The notes: a model not told the origin generated them from the sequence alone. Shown: positions 1 to 11,095, counted from the first letter of the stretch. The stretch: DNA of 64,000 bases from Bursaphelenchus xylophilus (GCA_904066235.2 CAJFCV020000004.1:3658001-3722000); one strand, 5' to 3'. Translations and numbers: made by a program.

Positions 1-155
<155 letters not shown>

Positions 156-877
156 GATGAATGAATACGAAAATAGCAGTTGATTCGAAGAGAGCTGAAA
201 ATAACAACTTAATTTCAACAAAAGGCGTTGGGAACAGATAAATATCGCGCGAAAACCACTGGGAACACCCTTGTGCAACCTTGAAACCGCAATGCTTGTT
301 CGCAGAATTTCCGGAACGAAAAGCGTTCGACCTGACACGTTATACGATGAAAGCTGTTTCGCGCTAATCCGGATATGGGAAAAAAGGATTAAAAAGCTGT
401 GTTTTTGGCAAAAATTAGAAAAGGAGAATATCTGAGGAGTCTTTATATTACTTTCCAAGAAATTACTGGTTCAATTTTTCATACAAAACGGGTGTACAAT
501 AGCAAAATCAACTTAGATCCCCTTAATCTTTCAAGGATAATATAACCCCTTCCTAAATCGAATAAAAAGCCCACAGATCAAATAAAACATGCATTTAGAG
601 GGTTGCCGAGCGTCCGTATAGATTTTGCGCAGCACTCATTTTACAGGAGGATAACCGCAGAGAATGACCTTAGGCCCCGCAAAGACTGCGTTATTGGCAT
701 TCCGTTTTACAAAAAAATTGTTCAATTATAACAAAATTTTTGCTCGCGCAGGTTCCAAATACCTTTTACGTTACCGCGCCGTACTTACCCGTACTTTGTA
801 AGGTTTTACCTTCTTTATTTTATCGTTTTTATTTACATTTGATTTTAGATGTATTGTTTTTGACATCTCTTTCAACA
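156..877. promoter_or_regulatory. Divergent intergenic region between alpha-tubulin and the WDR82-like gene
   Basis: This 720-bp stretch separates two oppositely transcribed genes and must hold both promoters and 5' leaders. I see no convincing TATA box or coding exon. Short open frames here have no recognisable family or splice context. An AG preceding the downstream ATG could be a trans-splice acceptor, but it is not decisive. Confidence 0.5.
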
Positions 878-3800
878 ATGCCAGCTTTACAACACCCTCC
901 ACATGGAAAAAGGCCGCCATTTCCTGGCCATTTGTCTCATGGATCTCAACGACAGTCATTGAATAGCCCCCTAAATCTAATGGCACCTTCCCATTCTTCA
1001 GCGTCTTTGCATTCTCCACGAGTAAGCCTTACTATTTTTTTTGGATTTTAGGCAACAAATTTCACTTCAACATGAACTTTTTTTTAGTTTCAAAACAAAG
1101 ATACCTTTCGTTACCCGATAACGGACGATGGAGTGAAGGAAATGCGGGTCGTGAGGACTTTTAAGGACAATACGGACAAGATCAATCATCTGCATTATAG
1201 TACGGATGGAAGATTTATGGTCACATCGTCGAATGACGATTCTATTTTGGTCTACGATTGTGGGAAGGGAATAAAAGTGCAGACCGTAAGCTATTTGAGG
1301 TGTTCTTCTTTTTTTAGACCTTACTTTTTTCATAGAACTTTCTTTTATAGGTTAAATCCAAGAAATATCATAGAACTTTTATTTATAGGTAAACTCCAAG
1401 AAATATGGCGCATGTTTTGTCCAATTTCTTCACACTCGGGGAGATTCTTCGTACAGTGTCGTTCATGCTTCCTCAAAGGTTGACAGTAAGTTATTTTCAA
1501 TTTGGTTTTATGCTTTTAGACACGTTGAAATACCTCAGGACCGACAACAAACAATATATTCGCTATTATTGTGGGCATTCCCGGGAGGTGACCGCTGTGA
1601 GTGCTGCTTCCACTGAAGGCACCTTCTTGTCTTGTGCGGCCGATCACACACTCAGATTATGGGATCTAAACTGTTCGTTGGCCACGGTAAGCGCGTGGTA
1701 TTATCATCACCAGATTTTAAAACATTTTAACATCCAAATTTTATTTATTTTTTCAAGTTTAGGCCGTTCTTCAACTCGAAAACACTCCAGTCGCCGCTTT
1801 TGATCGGGAAGCAATTACCTTTGCTGTTGGTGTGAATGGTCAACTAAAGTTGTTCGACCTACGACACTTCCAAAACGGGCCATTCTGGTCGACCAAACTG
1901 CCAAACGCATTGGACTTCTCGCATCTTCAATTCTCCCCCAACAACAAACAAATATTACTTTCGACCTATGGAAGTGAAATTTATTTGGTGGATGCGTTTA
2001 GCGGCGATGTTGTACACACCCTAAAGGGTTTCAAAAACTACGAAAAGAAGGTAGGCAGTTGTTTTGAGAAGTTTTCTTTGCGGGAAATGAGTTGAATATA
2101 CAGTGTTGGATTTGATCCAGTGGCAAAAAATGTACCATTTTGCATCCGGGAAGTATCAAAAATGTAGCAAAATGCCTCCCTCTCCAAGTGAAAAAAATTC
2201 TCAAGGAAAGTGCTTCTTTGGGGTATGGAGTTACAGGTCAAGACATATATGGAAAAATCGCAAAATTTTTCTGATTCAGAATATGTAAAAGTTAGCTGTC
2301 TAATTTTGGTTTGTCAGAGTGAATCCTCAGAAATTTTCTCGCAACACCACACAAATCCCCCTTTTTTATATTGGAACTACTAATTAAGGTGCAGTATTAA
2401 TCAAATTTGATATTTTAAGGCTTGTCAAGATGCCAGGGTTCACTTTAGCTCAAACTAAAACTTTTGATTTGGTAAAAACTTTGTCAAAAAGGCATTTACG
2501 TGGTGTTGCGAGAAAAGTTTGAGGATTTATCACTCTTACAAACCAAAATTAGGCAGCTAATTTTTACATATTCGGAATCAGAAAAATTTTGCGAGTTTTT
2601 TTATGTATGTCTCGACCTGTAACTCCATACCCCATAGAAGTACTTTCCTTGTCAAAACCGTGCCTCTCTTTTTGTGAGGGAAGGTCTTCAAAACGGAGTT
2701 TTTTCGCTTGGAGAGGGAGGCATTTTGCCACATTTTTAATACTTCCCGGATGTAAAATGGTACGTTTTTTGCCACTGGATCAGGTCCGTCACTGTAACAT
2801 ATTTATGTGCTTACAGCCGATATGCCTCCGTCCAACGTTTGCGCCCGGCTCTCGTTATATTTTTGGCGGATCCATCGATGGAACGGTGAATTGCTGGTCA
2901 GCCAAAAGTGGAGAACTTCTCCGACGTTTCCCCGCGCTTCACGCCGGCCCAGTGGAGAATGTGGGATTCCATCCGAAGTATTACACGTTGGCCTCGGCCT
3001 GCTCGGAAATGCGATGGTGGATCCCGACGTTCGAGGACTTTGTGGAGAAGCAGCCGAGAGAACGAAGAGATTCCGAAGCCGGACAGCACTTCCATTCGAA
3101 TCCATTCCATAAACAAGGTTCTCATGGACATGGACTTGGCTCGACACATTCGGGACCAACCTCTGCTAATCCGTTCTCGAGTTCAGCAACTACGAATCCA
3201 TTTTCGTCTCATCACAGCGGAGAAAAGGAACGCCACGGCTTGGTGAGTCATGAAAAACAGTCGTCGATTGAACGACTAAGAGAGGAAAGAGGCCACGAAT
3301 TGAAGGCCAAGGCTCAATTACAACCGGTCGGGTTGGTTTCCCCGCAGGAGAAAGCTCTGCCCGTAGGGCAAAAGCCTCAGCCAAGCCCTACAGGAGTGTT
3401 ACCTCATCCGCCGGTACCCCCAAAAGATGTGAGCACCAAAGAAACTTCTTTTGAATATCCGAGCGGACTGAGTTCATCTTTTTCGGATGTGAAGTCGAGC
3501 TCAGCCTCCTTGGAAATGAAGGCCAATTCGATTGCTTCGGATTTGAAATCGACGTCGGGAGTTTCGGAAGCAAGGTCGACCTCGATGTCCTCGGATGTGA
3601 AGTCGAATTCGACTTTTTCGGATATCAAATCGACTGCATCCTCGAATAAGGAACAGGATGATTCGTACGACCCCCTCAACGAGATCCTCAAAGGAATGAA
3701 CAAGGAATTGGGACCATTGGCACTCGCCCCAACTCCTCAATCTTCGAGCGGCTCCGGACTTGCATCAGGCAGTCAACTGGCCCCATCAAGCGGATCCAAT

Positions 3801-4094
3801 CCAGCAACGACCCCGAAAAGTGATAAAGAAAAGGATCGAGAACATCGCGACAGAGACCGTGAACACAGAGACCGAGATCGGGACAGAGAAAGGGATCGGG
3901 AGAGGGACAGAGAACGCGACAGAGATCGAGATCATCGCGACAGAGACCGCGATCGGGACAGCCGAGATAAGGACCGGGATAGAGACAGAGAATATCGAGA
4001 AAGGGATCATAGGGAACATCATCGAGACAGAGACAGAGATCGAAGGGATCAAAGAAGCAAAGAGAAGGAGAGAGATCGGGAATATCGAAATTGA
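878..4094 (+). CDS. WDR82: WDR82/Swd2-like WD40 protein with long Ser-rich and Arg/Asp-rich C-terminal tail
   Basis: WDR82/Swd2 is a nuclear WD40 adaptor of the Set1/COMPASS H3K4 methyltransferase and of PNUTS-PP1 termination complexes. Exons: 878-1021, 1088-1285, 1389-1485, 1520-1686, 1763-2050, 2817-4094 (2,172 nt, 723 aa, all phases agree). Residues 1-63 are a Pro/Ser/His-rich leader. Residues 64-373 match WDR82 along its whole length: FKDNTDKIN, SSNDDSILVYDC, VNSKKYG, NKQYIRYYCGHS, LRLWDL, YDLRSF-like FDLRHFQNGPF, LVDAFSGDVVHTLKG, and the terminal FHPKYYTLASACSEM. Canonical WDR82 (about 313 aa) stops there. This one continues for 350 residues: a Ser/Asn-Pro-Phe region, a SDVKS-type repeat (about 518-577), and a nearly pure Arg/Asp/Glu tract (about 633-723). 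The tail is in the same open exon as the last WD repeat, so it is not a joining artefact of introns. Intron 5 (2051-2816) is mostly transposon. WD40 identity is very likely; exon 1 is less certain. Confidence 0.9.
1331..1406 (+). repeat. 36-bp tandem duplication of an intron acceptor and exon start
   Basis: The block containing CATAGAACTTT, a polypyrimidine-AG acceptor and the first bases of exon 3 of the WDR82-like gene occurs twice, head to tail. Using the upstream AG (about 1350) would read VKSKKY and then hit an in-frame stop at the second acceptor. Only the downstream AG (1388) gives the conserved VNSKKYG and an open frame. Confidence 0.75.
2101..2794. mobile_element. Family B inverted-repeat element, interrupted by a family A element, in WDR82-like intron 5
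   Basis: The termini CAGTGTTGGATTTGATCCAG and the inverse of CAGTGACGGACCTGATCCAG are flanked by TA on both sides (2099-2100 and 2795-2796). Internal halves are the family B palindrome (CGTACCATTTTGCATCC, CCTCCCTCTCCAAG). The centre is displaced by a second inverted-repeat element at 2202-2651. It fills nearly the whole intron. TA duplications and short inverted termini suggest a non-autonomous Tc1/mariner-type MITE; no transposase is present. Confidence 0.8.
2202..2651. mobile_element. Family A foldback element nested in a family B element
   Basis: A near-palindrome of about 450 bp with ends CAAGGAAAGTGCTT and AAGTACTTTCCTTG. Its arms share blocks (GTTACAGGTC, TTAGCTGTCTAATTTTGG and inverse) with the larger family A copies near 42 and 45-47 kb. 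It splits a family B element and so inserted later. Confidence 0.75.
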
Positions 4095-4194
4095 ATCGTC
4101 TGAGCTTTTAAGTACCCCAAGTGTAACTTTTTGATTTTTTTTTTGAAATTTGAGGGCGTGATCTGTATATGTCAACTGATAATTGCTGATAGTA

Positions 4195-4437
4195 CAGTGG
4201 CGGACCTGATCCAGTGGCAAAAAACGTACCATTTTGCATCCGGGAAGTATCAAAAATGTGGCAGAATACCTCCCTCTCCAAGTGAAAAAACTCCGGTTTG
4301 AAGAGCCCCTTCTTTCACAAAAATAACGGCGCGCTTTTGAAATTGGAGTTTTTTCGCTTGGAGAGGGAGGTTTTTTGCTACATTTTTGATACTTCCCGAA
4401 TGCAAAATGGTACGTTTTTGCCACTGGATCAGGTCCG
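4195..4437. mobile_element. Family B MITE in the WDR82-like 3' UTR
   Basis: A palindrome of about 243 bp: CAGTGGCGGACCTGATCCAG at the left and its inverse at the right, preceded by TA. The right terminus lacks its last few bases (GCCACTG). It lies 100 bp after the stop codon and before the AATAAA at 4897, so it probably sits in the transcribed 3' UTR and could form a hairpin in the mRNA. Confidence 0.8.
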
Positions 4438-4896
4438 AACAGAAGCGTCACACTTTGTCAATCTAGCAAATTTCCTGACCCTTTTAGACTTTTCGTCCAC
4501 ACAGTATCGATTGACCGAAAGATTTTAGATATCAAAATTTTTTCTTAAAGACTTGTTGGACGACGAAATTGTCCTCCAAGAATGAAAAAAATTTTTAGAA
4601 CGCTATTTTTGCCTAGAATCCGAGATTGTAGCCAAGCAAAAAGCAGCCCAAGATTTTCTCCAAAATTCCATTTGTGACGAAACGCCGCGTTGATTAAATC
4701 TTGGTCAGCAAATAGCTTCAACTGCGCTGCGTTGACGTGCGTAATAATTGGGGTATCTATCTTATGTTTTACACTCTATTCCCTATCTTAACTTTATTTG
4801 TAAGTTATTGTAAATACCCCTCTACAAACCCTCATTGTATTATATTAAACTCCAAATGAGACTCATATTTATAACATGTTTACCGTAGATTTCATT

Positions 4897-4902
4897 AATA
4901 AA
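4897..4902 (+). terminator. Candidate polyadenylation signal AATAAA, WDR82-like gene
   Basis: First canonical AATAAA downstream of the stop at 4094. It would give a 3' UTR of about 800 nt containing the family B MITE. Nearer cleavage with a variant signal is possible. Confidence 0.4.
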
Positions 4903-5935
4903 AACGATTAATGTGAAATGCCGGCGGGTTTACTCTCCTCTTCGAAGGTTTATTTTTGCTTGAGCAGCGGAGGGTTTTTTGGAAAATAACTTGGGAAATG
5001 CGGGATAAAAAATATGTTTTTGGAGCCTTCATATAACTTTTTACCACTGAAAGGCCCTTCGGCGAAGTATGTAAACGTCAATTTTAGAGATTTCTTTCAC
5101 ATTAAATGTGGAAATTTGGTCATACGAATAGTAGAAATTTGGCTAAATTAGCGGAAGACAGTGAATTTAAAAGACTTTGGGAAAAATATTATGGCAAAAA
5201 TTATACCTTTAGAAAACGTAGGGCTCTGTGGATCCGAAAATTATAATTTTCGTTAATTCTGGTCCTGTAAATGAGCTAAAATTGACAAAAATTGTATTTT
5301 TTAGTCATATAGACTACATGTCAAAAAATGGAAGCCCTAAGGATTTCAAAATTGCATTCCTTATCAATACTGGTCTTTTAATTACAAAGTTATACATATA
5401 TGTTGTATATGTAAGCGAAAGAAATCTTGCAAGTCCGCTGATTCACTTGCAGCAAAGCCGGTTATCTCGAATCTGTTTTTTTTTGCGTTTACAATCCGGC
5501 GATTTGAATACTTAACCTAAATTTCGATCAATTACAGACAAATGGAGAGAGTTATTCTCTTAAATAAACTTTTAATTAGAGCAGTTGACGGATTTTTAAT
5601 TACTTTCTTCGCTTGCTGATAATTAGGGCTATCACGCAATTCGAAGGTTAATATTATACAGCCCTTTTAGTACGAGCGAGAGAGAGAGATTTTGCGGAAT
5701 TGTTTAATAAAAAATTGGTTTTACGAGGGCCTTTAAAATGCCGCGGAGACAATACGATCATATTTTCATAAGTTCTTAATCAATTTTAATCCGTTTTCTT
5801 CCGGGAATCTGTCACTATTTGAAGAGTCTCGCTGCGATTATTAAACAAATAATGTTTTGGATTAAACTTTTATACGGGTTCTGGGTTCATTGACCTATAA
5901 TATCTTACAAAACGGGCTTTATAAGATGTATTTTT
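4903..5935. other. Intergenic, AT-rich, with weak repeat remnants
   Basis: No gene seen. Around 5150-5400 there are copies of a recurring phrase (AAATTTACAAAAATTATA... / TCCATTATTTCCCAAGTTAT-like) also found near 6.0-6.4, 18.7-18.9, 37.5 and 53.2 kb. The short reading frame at 5228-5515 lies in this repeat and is not credible as a gene. Confidence 0.5.
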
Positions 5936-6454
5936 GGTTTAGTATTTTTAAAATCCAAAATTCGAATTAACAATGGGCAGCTTGACCAGCAAGATTTCTT
6001 TTGCTAATAACTTGGGAAGTCACGGGTCAAAATTTACAAAAAATTATATTTTTGCGATTTATGTGCAGTTTTTTATATTAGGTTTAATCAAAATCTGTGG
6101 TTTTTAAAATAAAATGCGAAAATTCCGCTAAATCAGTGGAAACCCCTTGAATTTCAAAGATTCCCTGAGGGTAAGAGCTGCTGTTTCTTGCATCTGTTGC
6201 TTTTATTGCAATATACCCTCAGGGCATCTTTGAAATTCAAGAGGTTTTCCCTGATTTAGCTGAATTTTCGCATTTAGATTATTTTAGAAACGACAGATTT
6301 TGATTGAAACTATAAAGAAAAACTGTACATAAATCCCAAAAATATAATTTTTGTAAATTTTAATCCATTATTTCCCAAGTTATTAGCAAAAGAAATCTTG
6401 CTGGTCAAGCTGCCCATTATTAGTTTCCATTTCGGATTTTAAAAGTATTAAACC
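5936..6454. repeat. Foldback (palindromic) element, about 520 bp
   Basis: Two arms of about 240 bp (5936-6180 and 6215-6454) are inverted copies around a loop near 6195. Matching blocks include GGGCAGCTTGACCAGCAAG with its inverse, and TTGAATTTCAAAGA with its inverse. No coding capacity. The arms contain the ubiquitous TTATTTCCCAAGTTATTAGC phrase, linking this element to other small foldbacks in the window. Confidence 0.8.
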
Positions 6455-6926
6455 CTCTGTGACGCCCCTATTTGCTCAAAGAAATCTTGCTTAAACCCAA
6501 CTAATTAATTTCATTTCGTTGCGAATTATAAGAAATTCAATTGAAAATTAATCCCTCTTCAACTGTATTACGCATTCTTCTGGATTGGCATTTTGATGAA
6601 AGTGTAATAAAGCCCAATCTATGTAGAAATAAATTTTGTTCAACGGTTTTTAAAGCGTCTTTCGATTAGTTTCGAAGGTACCTCTCATTGGTTAATTGAA
6701 AAGATTATTGGTTTTTAATTATTTTATAAATTTTTTAATATTTGCTTACCCTAATTTCTCGATACAAATTTTAATTTAAAAATCAGCGGGGAAACCAGTG
6801 AATTGGGGGTTTTTCGAAGTTGAGGTTACATAAGTTTTTGGAGGAAGTTCTTTTTTCACCGGGGTACCATACTCTTCATTTCTTTTATAGGACTGGCGGA
6901 AGCATAAAAAAATGATTGTAGGAGAT

Positions 6927-7205
6927 GCCTACGAGGCCTGGAAAAGCCGTCAGATGGGCGGCGGATACTTGCCGAAGACTTGCAATATGTCAATTTTTTC
7001 TAATGTTAGCTATTACTAGCGTTAGTTTTTTTACCCCGAGTTAGTTATTGTAAACATATAAAAGACCAAAATTTGCGACAAAAAACGAAGATCCGTAACC
7101 TTTATCTTGATATTATTGATGTGAGTACATTTAAAACACCTCAAAATAGGTGATAAACCATCCTACGACCTAATAAATCTTACTATTTATATTAATTGGG
7201 CCTAG
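6927..7205. mobile_element. Family C fragment
   Basis: It contains family C blocks: GCCTACGAGGCC, the CGGCGGA..CTTGCCGAAGACTTGC segment, AAAGACCAAAATTTGCG, CGAAGATCCGTAAC and the ATTATTGATGTGAGTACA segment. The terminal inverted repeats are not recognisable. It lies in opposite orientation to the split family C copy that follows. Confidence 0.65.
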
Positions 7206-7700
7206 CATCCCCCGCGATACGGTTATTTTTAAACAAATTTTCCTGCAATATTTTACCACCCGTTTCCGACCGCCATTACCGTTTTCAACAGCGTCTGCAG
7301 ATTTGTACCGCATTCCTCTCCGTCTATATTATGTTTCCCCGAAAGTAATGAGGTTTCGAAAGCCAAAAAGAGCCTCAAAGATTATTTGCCATTTTTTTTT
7401 TGAATTTAAAGCCAACACCACTGACCGAAAACATATTTCTTCGAAGTAAATTGAGTTTATTACGTTGAGCATACACAATTCTTTGGGAAGGCATTTTCGT
7501 ATGTTGCCATGAAATTATCGTAATTAAAGGGAAGAAATGGTTTTTGAAAGTCGTTCAATTATTCTTTGCAGTCATGACTGTGCGTTTTATTGAATAGTAG
7601 CAGACATTTATCAATGGAGGAGATTCCAATTTTAGTACTAATTTCTGCATAGGCCACGTATAAAAGTTCTACAATTTTATCGAAAGTTAAATTGCTTTTA
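7206..7700. other. Intergenic, nothing recognised
   Basis: AT-rich with many stops in all frames. No repeat family or gene identified. Confidence 0.4.
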
Positions 7701-7754
7701 CAGCTTCTCACCAATTTTGAGGTATTTTACATGTACTTACATCAATAATATCTA

Positions 7755-8994
7755 TTAGGTTGTCCAACAAATAATGACCCTCTTCGAAAAATTTATTTTT
7801 TTGGTAAAATTTACCGTAATAACTGCGATCTATTTAATCAAAATAATTATCATGCGCTTTATCACGCTTGTTACAAAGTGCCAAAAATTTTTTTATGTCT
7901 GTAGCTTTGCAACCCTGGCTTCTGGAGCCGATGAAACTTTTTAAGGCTTTTTCAAGGGCGTCTTGATTGTCGAATTAACTACCACTGATGAAACGTGCTA
8001 GATTCTTGAACTGGTGGTAATGTGAATAGGCCAGCTTTGACAAATAGGCTGGACGAGGGACAGTCTCGTATCTCTATTAAATCTGGTTCTGGAGGGTCAT
8101 CTTTCAAACTAGAGGTTCCGTGTAGCCGCTAAGAATTTTTGGACTTCTGCGGCGCATCGTTGAAGACAGACGCTGCCCCAAACTGTCTATCTGGATACAG
8201 TAGGGGATGGTGTCTACATTTTGGCCAGATTTCAAGAAGTTGTATTGTACTATGCCCATGCTGCACCATCAAGAACTAGTCATCACCTTGTTTTGGGGGG
8301 AGTCGGGCTTTGACAAGTGCCGCAGTGATACCCTCGGAGGACTCCGTTCAGCATATCTGGTCTGGTTGTCCCAGTAGGTCCTCTTTTCATCAGAGGCAAC
8401 GTTTCGATCCAGAAAACGGAACGCAAACGCGAGAAATGTAAAGATTCCAATCTTTGCTTTGACCCAATAACATGGGAAAAAGTTGCCGAGCATTTTTTGA
8501 ATTCCATCGACATCAAATGGTTAGCCGCCCATTATTTCAGCAGCCAGACAATGTCAGAGACGCGTTGAATATTGATTCTAGGATGTTCGTCAACCGACGA
8601 CCTCAGGGTAAATTGATAAAGTTCGGATTCCGTACTTTATCTTTGGGTCCCTTGCCGTCAAATCGTAATTTTTAAATCCATCATTTCACCGTGTTCAGAC
8701 TCAGAACACACTAGTCGAACATAGCGTTGATACTTTGCGTAGCTTCTGAAACTTTCGCATCCTGTTTTTGCCCGTAAAAGATGACAGCGCGAACCGACTT
8801 TTTTTTGATAATTTTTGATTAGGGCTAAATTACTGTAATTTGGTCCCAATATGACAAACGATACATCAAACGAAAGCCTGAAATCTCAGCTACAAAATGA
8901 TATAATATTTCGAAATTCCATCATCGCTTGCCTTTTTTAGAGGCTTTAAACTTTGCCCCTCTCACAGAGGGTCATTATTTGTTGGACAACCTAA
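7755..8994 (-). mobile_element. Decayed mariner transposon (1,240 bp)
   Basis: Inverted termini TTAGGTTGTCCAACAAATAA and its exact inverse are flanked by TA target duplications (7753-7754, 8995-8996). Length and termini are typical of mariner-family elements (about 1.25-1.3 kb). Transposase remnants are on the minus strand. It inserted into a family C element, so the insertion site is known exactly. Confidence 0.85.
7790..8520 (-). pseudogene. Mariner transposase remnant
   Basis: On the minus strand, 8493-8269 contains FLDRNVASDEKRTYWDN followed by a KPDSPQNKVM-like block. This corresponds to the first catalytic Asp region of mariner transposases (consensus TGDEKW..YDN ... KPDLHPKKVM). Further down the frame is broken by several stops and shifts; degenerate pieces continue to about 7790. 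Not functional. Confidence 0.7.
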
Positions 8995-9190
8995 TAGATA
9001 AAAGTTACGGATCTTCGTTTTTTGCCGGAAATTTTGGTCTTTTATATGTTACAGTAACTCAGGGTAAAGAAAAGTAACGTTAGTAATAGATGAAATTACA
9101 AAAGTGGACATATTGCAAGCCTTCGCCGAGCGTCCAGCATCCAACGGATTTGCCAGGCCTCGTAGACAATTCCTACAACGAATCGGCCAG

Positions 9191-9753
9191 ATAAAAAACA
9201 TTTTTTGTCGGTGACTATTCAACCCTCCAAAAAACAAGTTTTTTAGAAGGTAACACATGAGTTCCAAAAAAGTTCGAAATTTTCAAATTAAACATCAAAA
9301 AAATTAAAGTTTTTTCTACCAAAAAATCTCGACATTTTCCCCAAATTTCAGCCTAAAAATCTTGCAGATGTCTTAGAAAATAATCATCTAAGGCTATCCC
9401 ACGTTTTATGACATAAATTTGAAGCAGTGTGCATGCTTTCCATATCAGTTCTTAATTCTTTTCACCGTACTCTTTCGAAACCGAGGAGAGTTCACACTTC
9501 ACAAAATTTCGTAATGCCTCTAAAAGTCATTTATAGTTGCTCCGATTATATTTATCGTAATTTGCGTACCTTTGGAATATCTTTTATTTTTCCAGAAGCC
9601 ATTGATAAACAACAAAAACAAAATAACAGAACGAGCAAAAAAGGGGGGAAATCGACATTACTTTTCGGCCGATGTGTGTTTTTGTTCAATTTAAAGATAT
9701 CTTATATTTTATTGATTAAAATTCGGCTGGAGGTTTTACGATACAAATCGTTA
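9191..9753. other. Intergenic, nothing recognised
   Basis: AT-rich. The 116-codon frame at 9427-9777 is low-complexity and shows no family signature or splice context. Confidence 0.35.
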
Positions 9754-11050
9754 AAGGACCTCACCAACTACATTTGAATCGCATTTTTACGGCTTGGAGG
9801 TGCGCTTCGCCAAAAGTTGCGAAGATCCCGCGAAAAAAACAAATACAAAAAATAGTTGAGAATTTTTCTCGAAAAATGCAAAATTGAAGAAAGTTCATGT
9901 TTCGAAGGTGCAGAAACAGCTTGTTGATCATGTGGATCCTGCCAACGCCCATTCCGATGCTCTTGGGGAAAGGCTGATGTAAGTTTTTTTGGTTTTCGCT
10001 TGGTTGTCCACATTTAGGTAGGATTGAACGAACTTGTGCAATATTTCGTCTGTTCGTTCGAAAAAAGCACGAGCGCAATGTTGAGGAGCAGCTATTAGAC
10101 TCAAAGTTTGTGTGACGTCCATTTTCTTGCCTTGTTTGAGCTGCTTTTATCCATTTAGAGGTATTTTATATTGCTTTAGTTGGTTTTTTAATTTCAGAGT
10201 TGTTCAAACGTCTGCAACGACCCATGAAATGAAGGAACCGGCTTGACCACAAGGACCTGCGAGTGAATTAAAGCTTCTTGATCTAACGTGTTTCAAAACG
10301 AGAATGTAACTTAATATATCTTTTTATTATCTAAAACATCAATAAAACATTACTCATGCAGGTTTTGGCCAATTTGATGGTGTCGTTTTCATCACGTTTT
10401 CATCTCCGTAACAATCGATTCACGAAGTCAAGTCCAGTCTAAAACTAAATGAATAGAAGCAGAGAAATCACGTACCTAAATTTTAAACAAACAAGTAAAA
10501 AACACATTACCTCATACACAGATGACGTCCCTGACTCGAATCTTGATTCCAAGATCAATGAAGGGAACTCTTTTTCATGGGTCGTTGCAGACGTTTGAAC
10601 AACTCTGAAATTAAAAGACCAACTAAAACAATATAAAATACTGCTAAATGGATAAAAGCAGCTCAAATAAGGCAAGAAAATGGACGTCACACAAACTTTG
10701 AGTCTAATACCTGCTCCTCAACATTGCGCTCGTGCTTTTTTCGAACGAACAGACGAAATATTGCACAAGTTCGTTCAATCCTACCTAAATGTGAACAACC
10801 AAGCGAAAACCAAAAAAACTTACATCAGCCTTTCCCCAAGAGCATCGGAATGGGCGTTGGCAGGATCCACATGATCAACAAGCTGTTTCTGCACCTTCGA
10901 AACATGAACTTTCTTCAGTTTTGCATTTTTCGAGAAAAATTCTCAACTATTTTTTGTATTTGTTTTTTTCGCGGGATCTTCGCAACGTTTGGCGAAGCGC
11001 ACCTCCAAGCCGTAAAAATGCGATTCAAATGTAGTTGGTGGGGTCCTTTA
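9754..11050. repeat. Large foldback element (about 1.3 kb) with two inverted copies of one open frame
   Basis: Arms 9754-10240 and 10565-11050 are near-identical inverted copies separated by a unique loop of about 325 bp. The outer ends are AAAGGACCTCACCAAC and GTTGGTGGGGTCCTTT. Each arm carries the same 64-codon frame (minus strand 10122-9928, plus strand 10680-10874), starting MDVTQTLSLI and ending WALAGST. The two copies differ at only two residues. I do not recognise the peptide and cannot say it is translated; the identity follows from the palindrome. Confidence 0.8.
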
Positions 11051-11095
11051 AAAATTTATGTTTTTTAACGAGGAAGATGCCAAAAGTTTTGTGTC

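Larger units (their letters stand above)
7701..9190. mobile_element. Family C element split by a mariner insertion
   Basis: The left part (about 7701-7754) ends ...CATCAATAATATCTA and the right part resumes at 8995 with TAGATAAAAGTTACGGATC. Rejoined conceptually, these match the uninterrupted family C copies at 39.5 and 61.3 kb. The intervening 1,240 bp is therefore an insertion with TA duplicated. Confidence 0.8.

Noticed and set aside
740..1051. Longer N-terminal extension of the WDR82-like protein starting at 740
   Set aside because: The sequence before the ATG at 878 is AT-rich and Tyr/Phe/Leu-rich, unlike the Pro/Ser/His-rich coding part, and the codon at 740 is not ATG.
3786..4451. 221-codon minus-strand frame
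   Set aside because: It is the antisense of the Arg/Asp-rich repeat (GAGATCG-type units) continued into a family B MITE; no domain.
8472..8849. Small frames on both strands within the mariner
   Set aside because: Shadow frames of a decayed transposase with stops and shifts; only the minus-strand block with ASDEKRTYWDN is meaningful.
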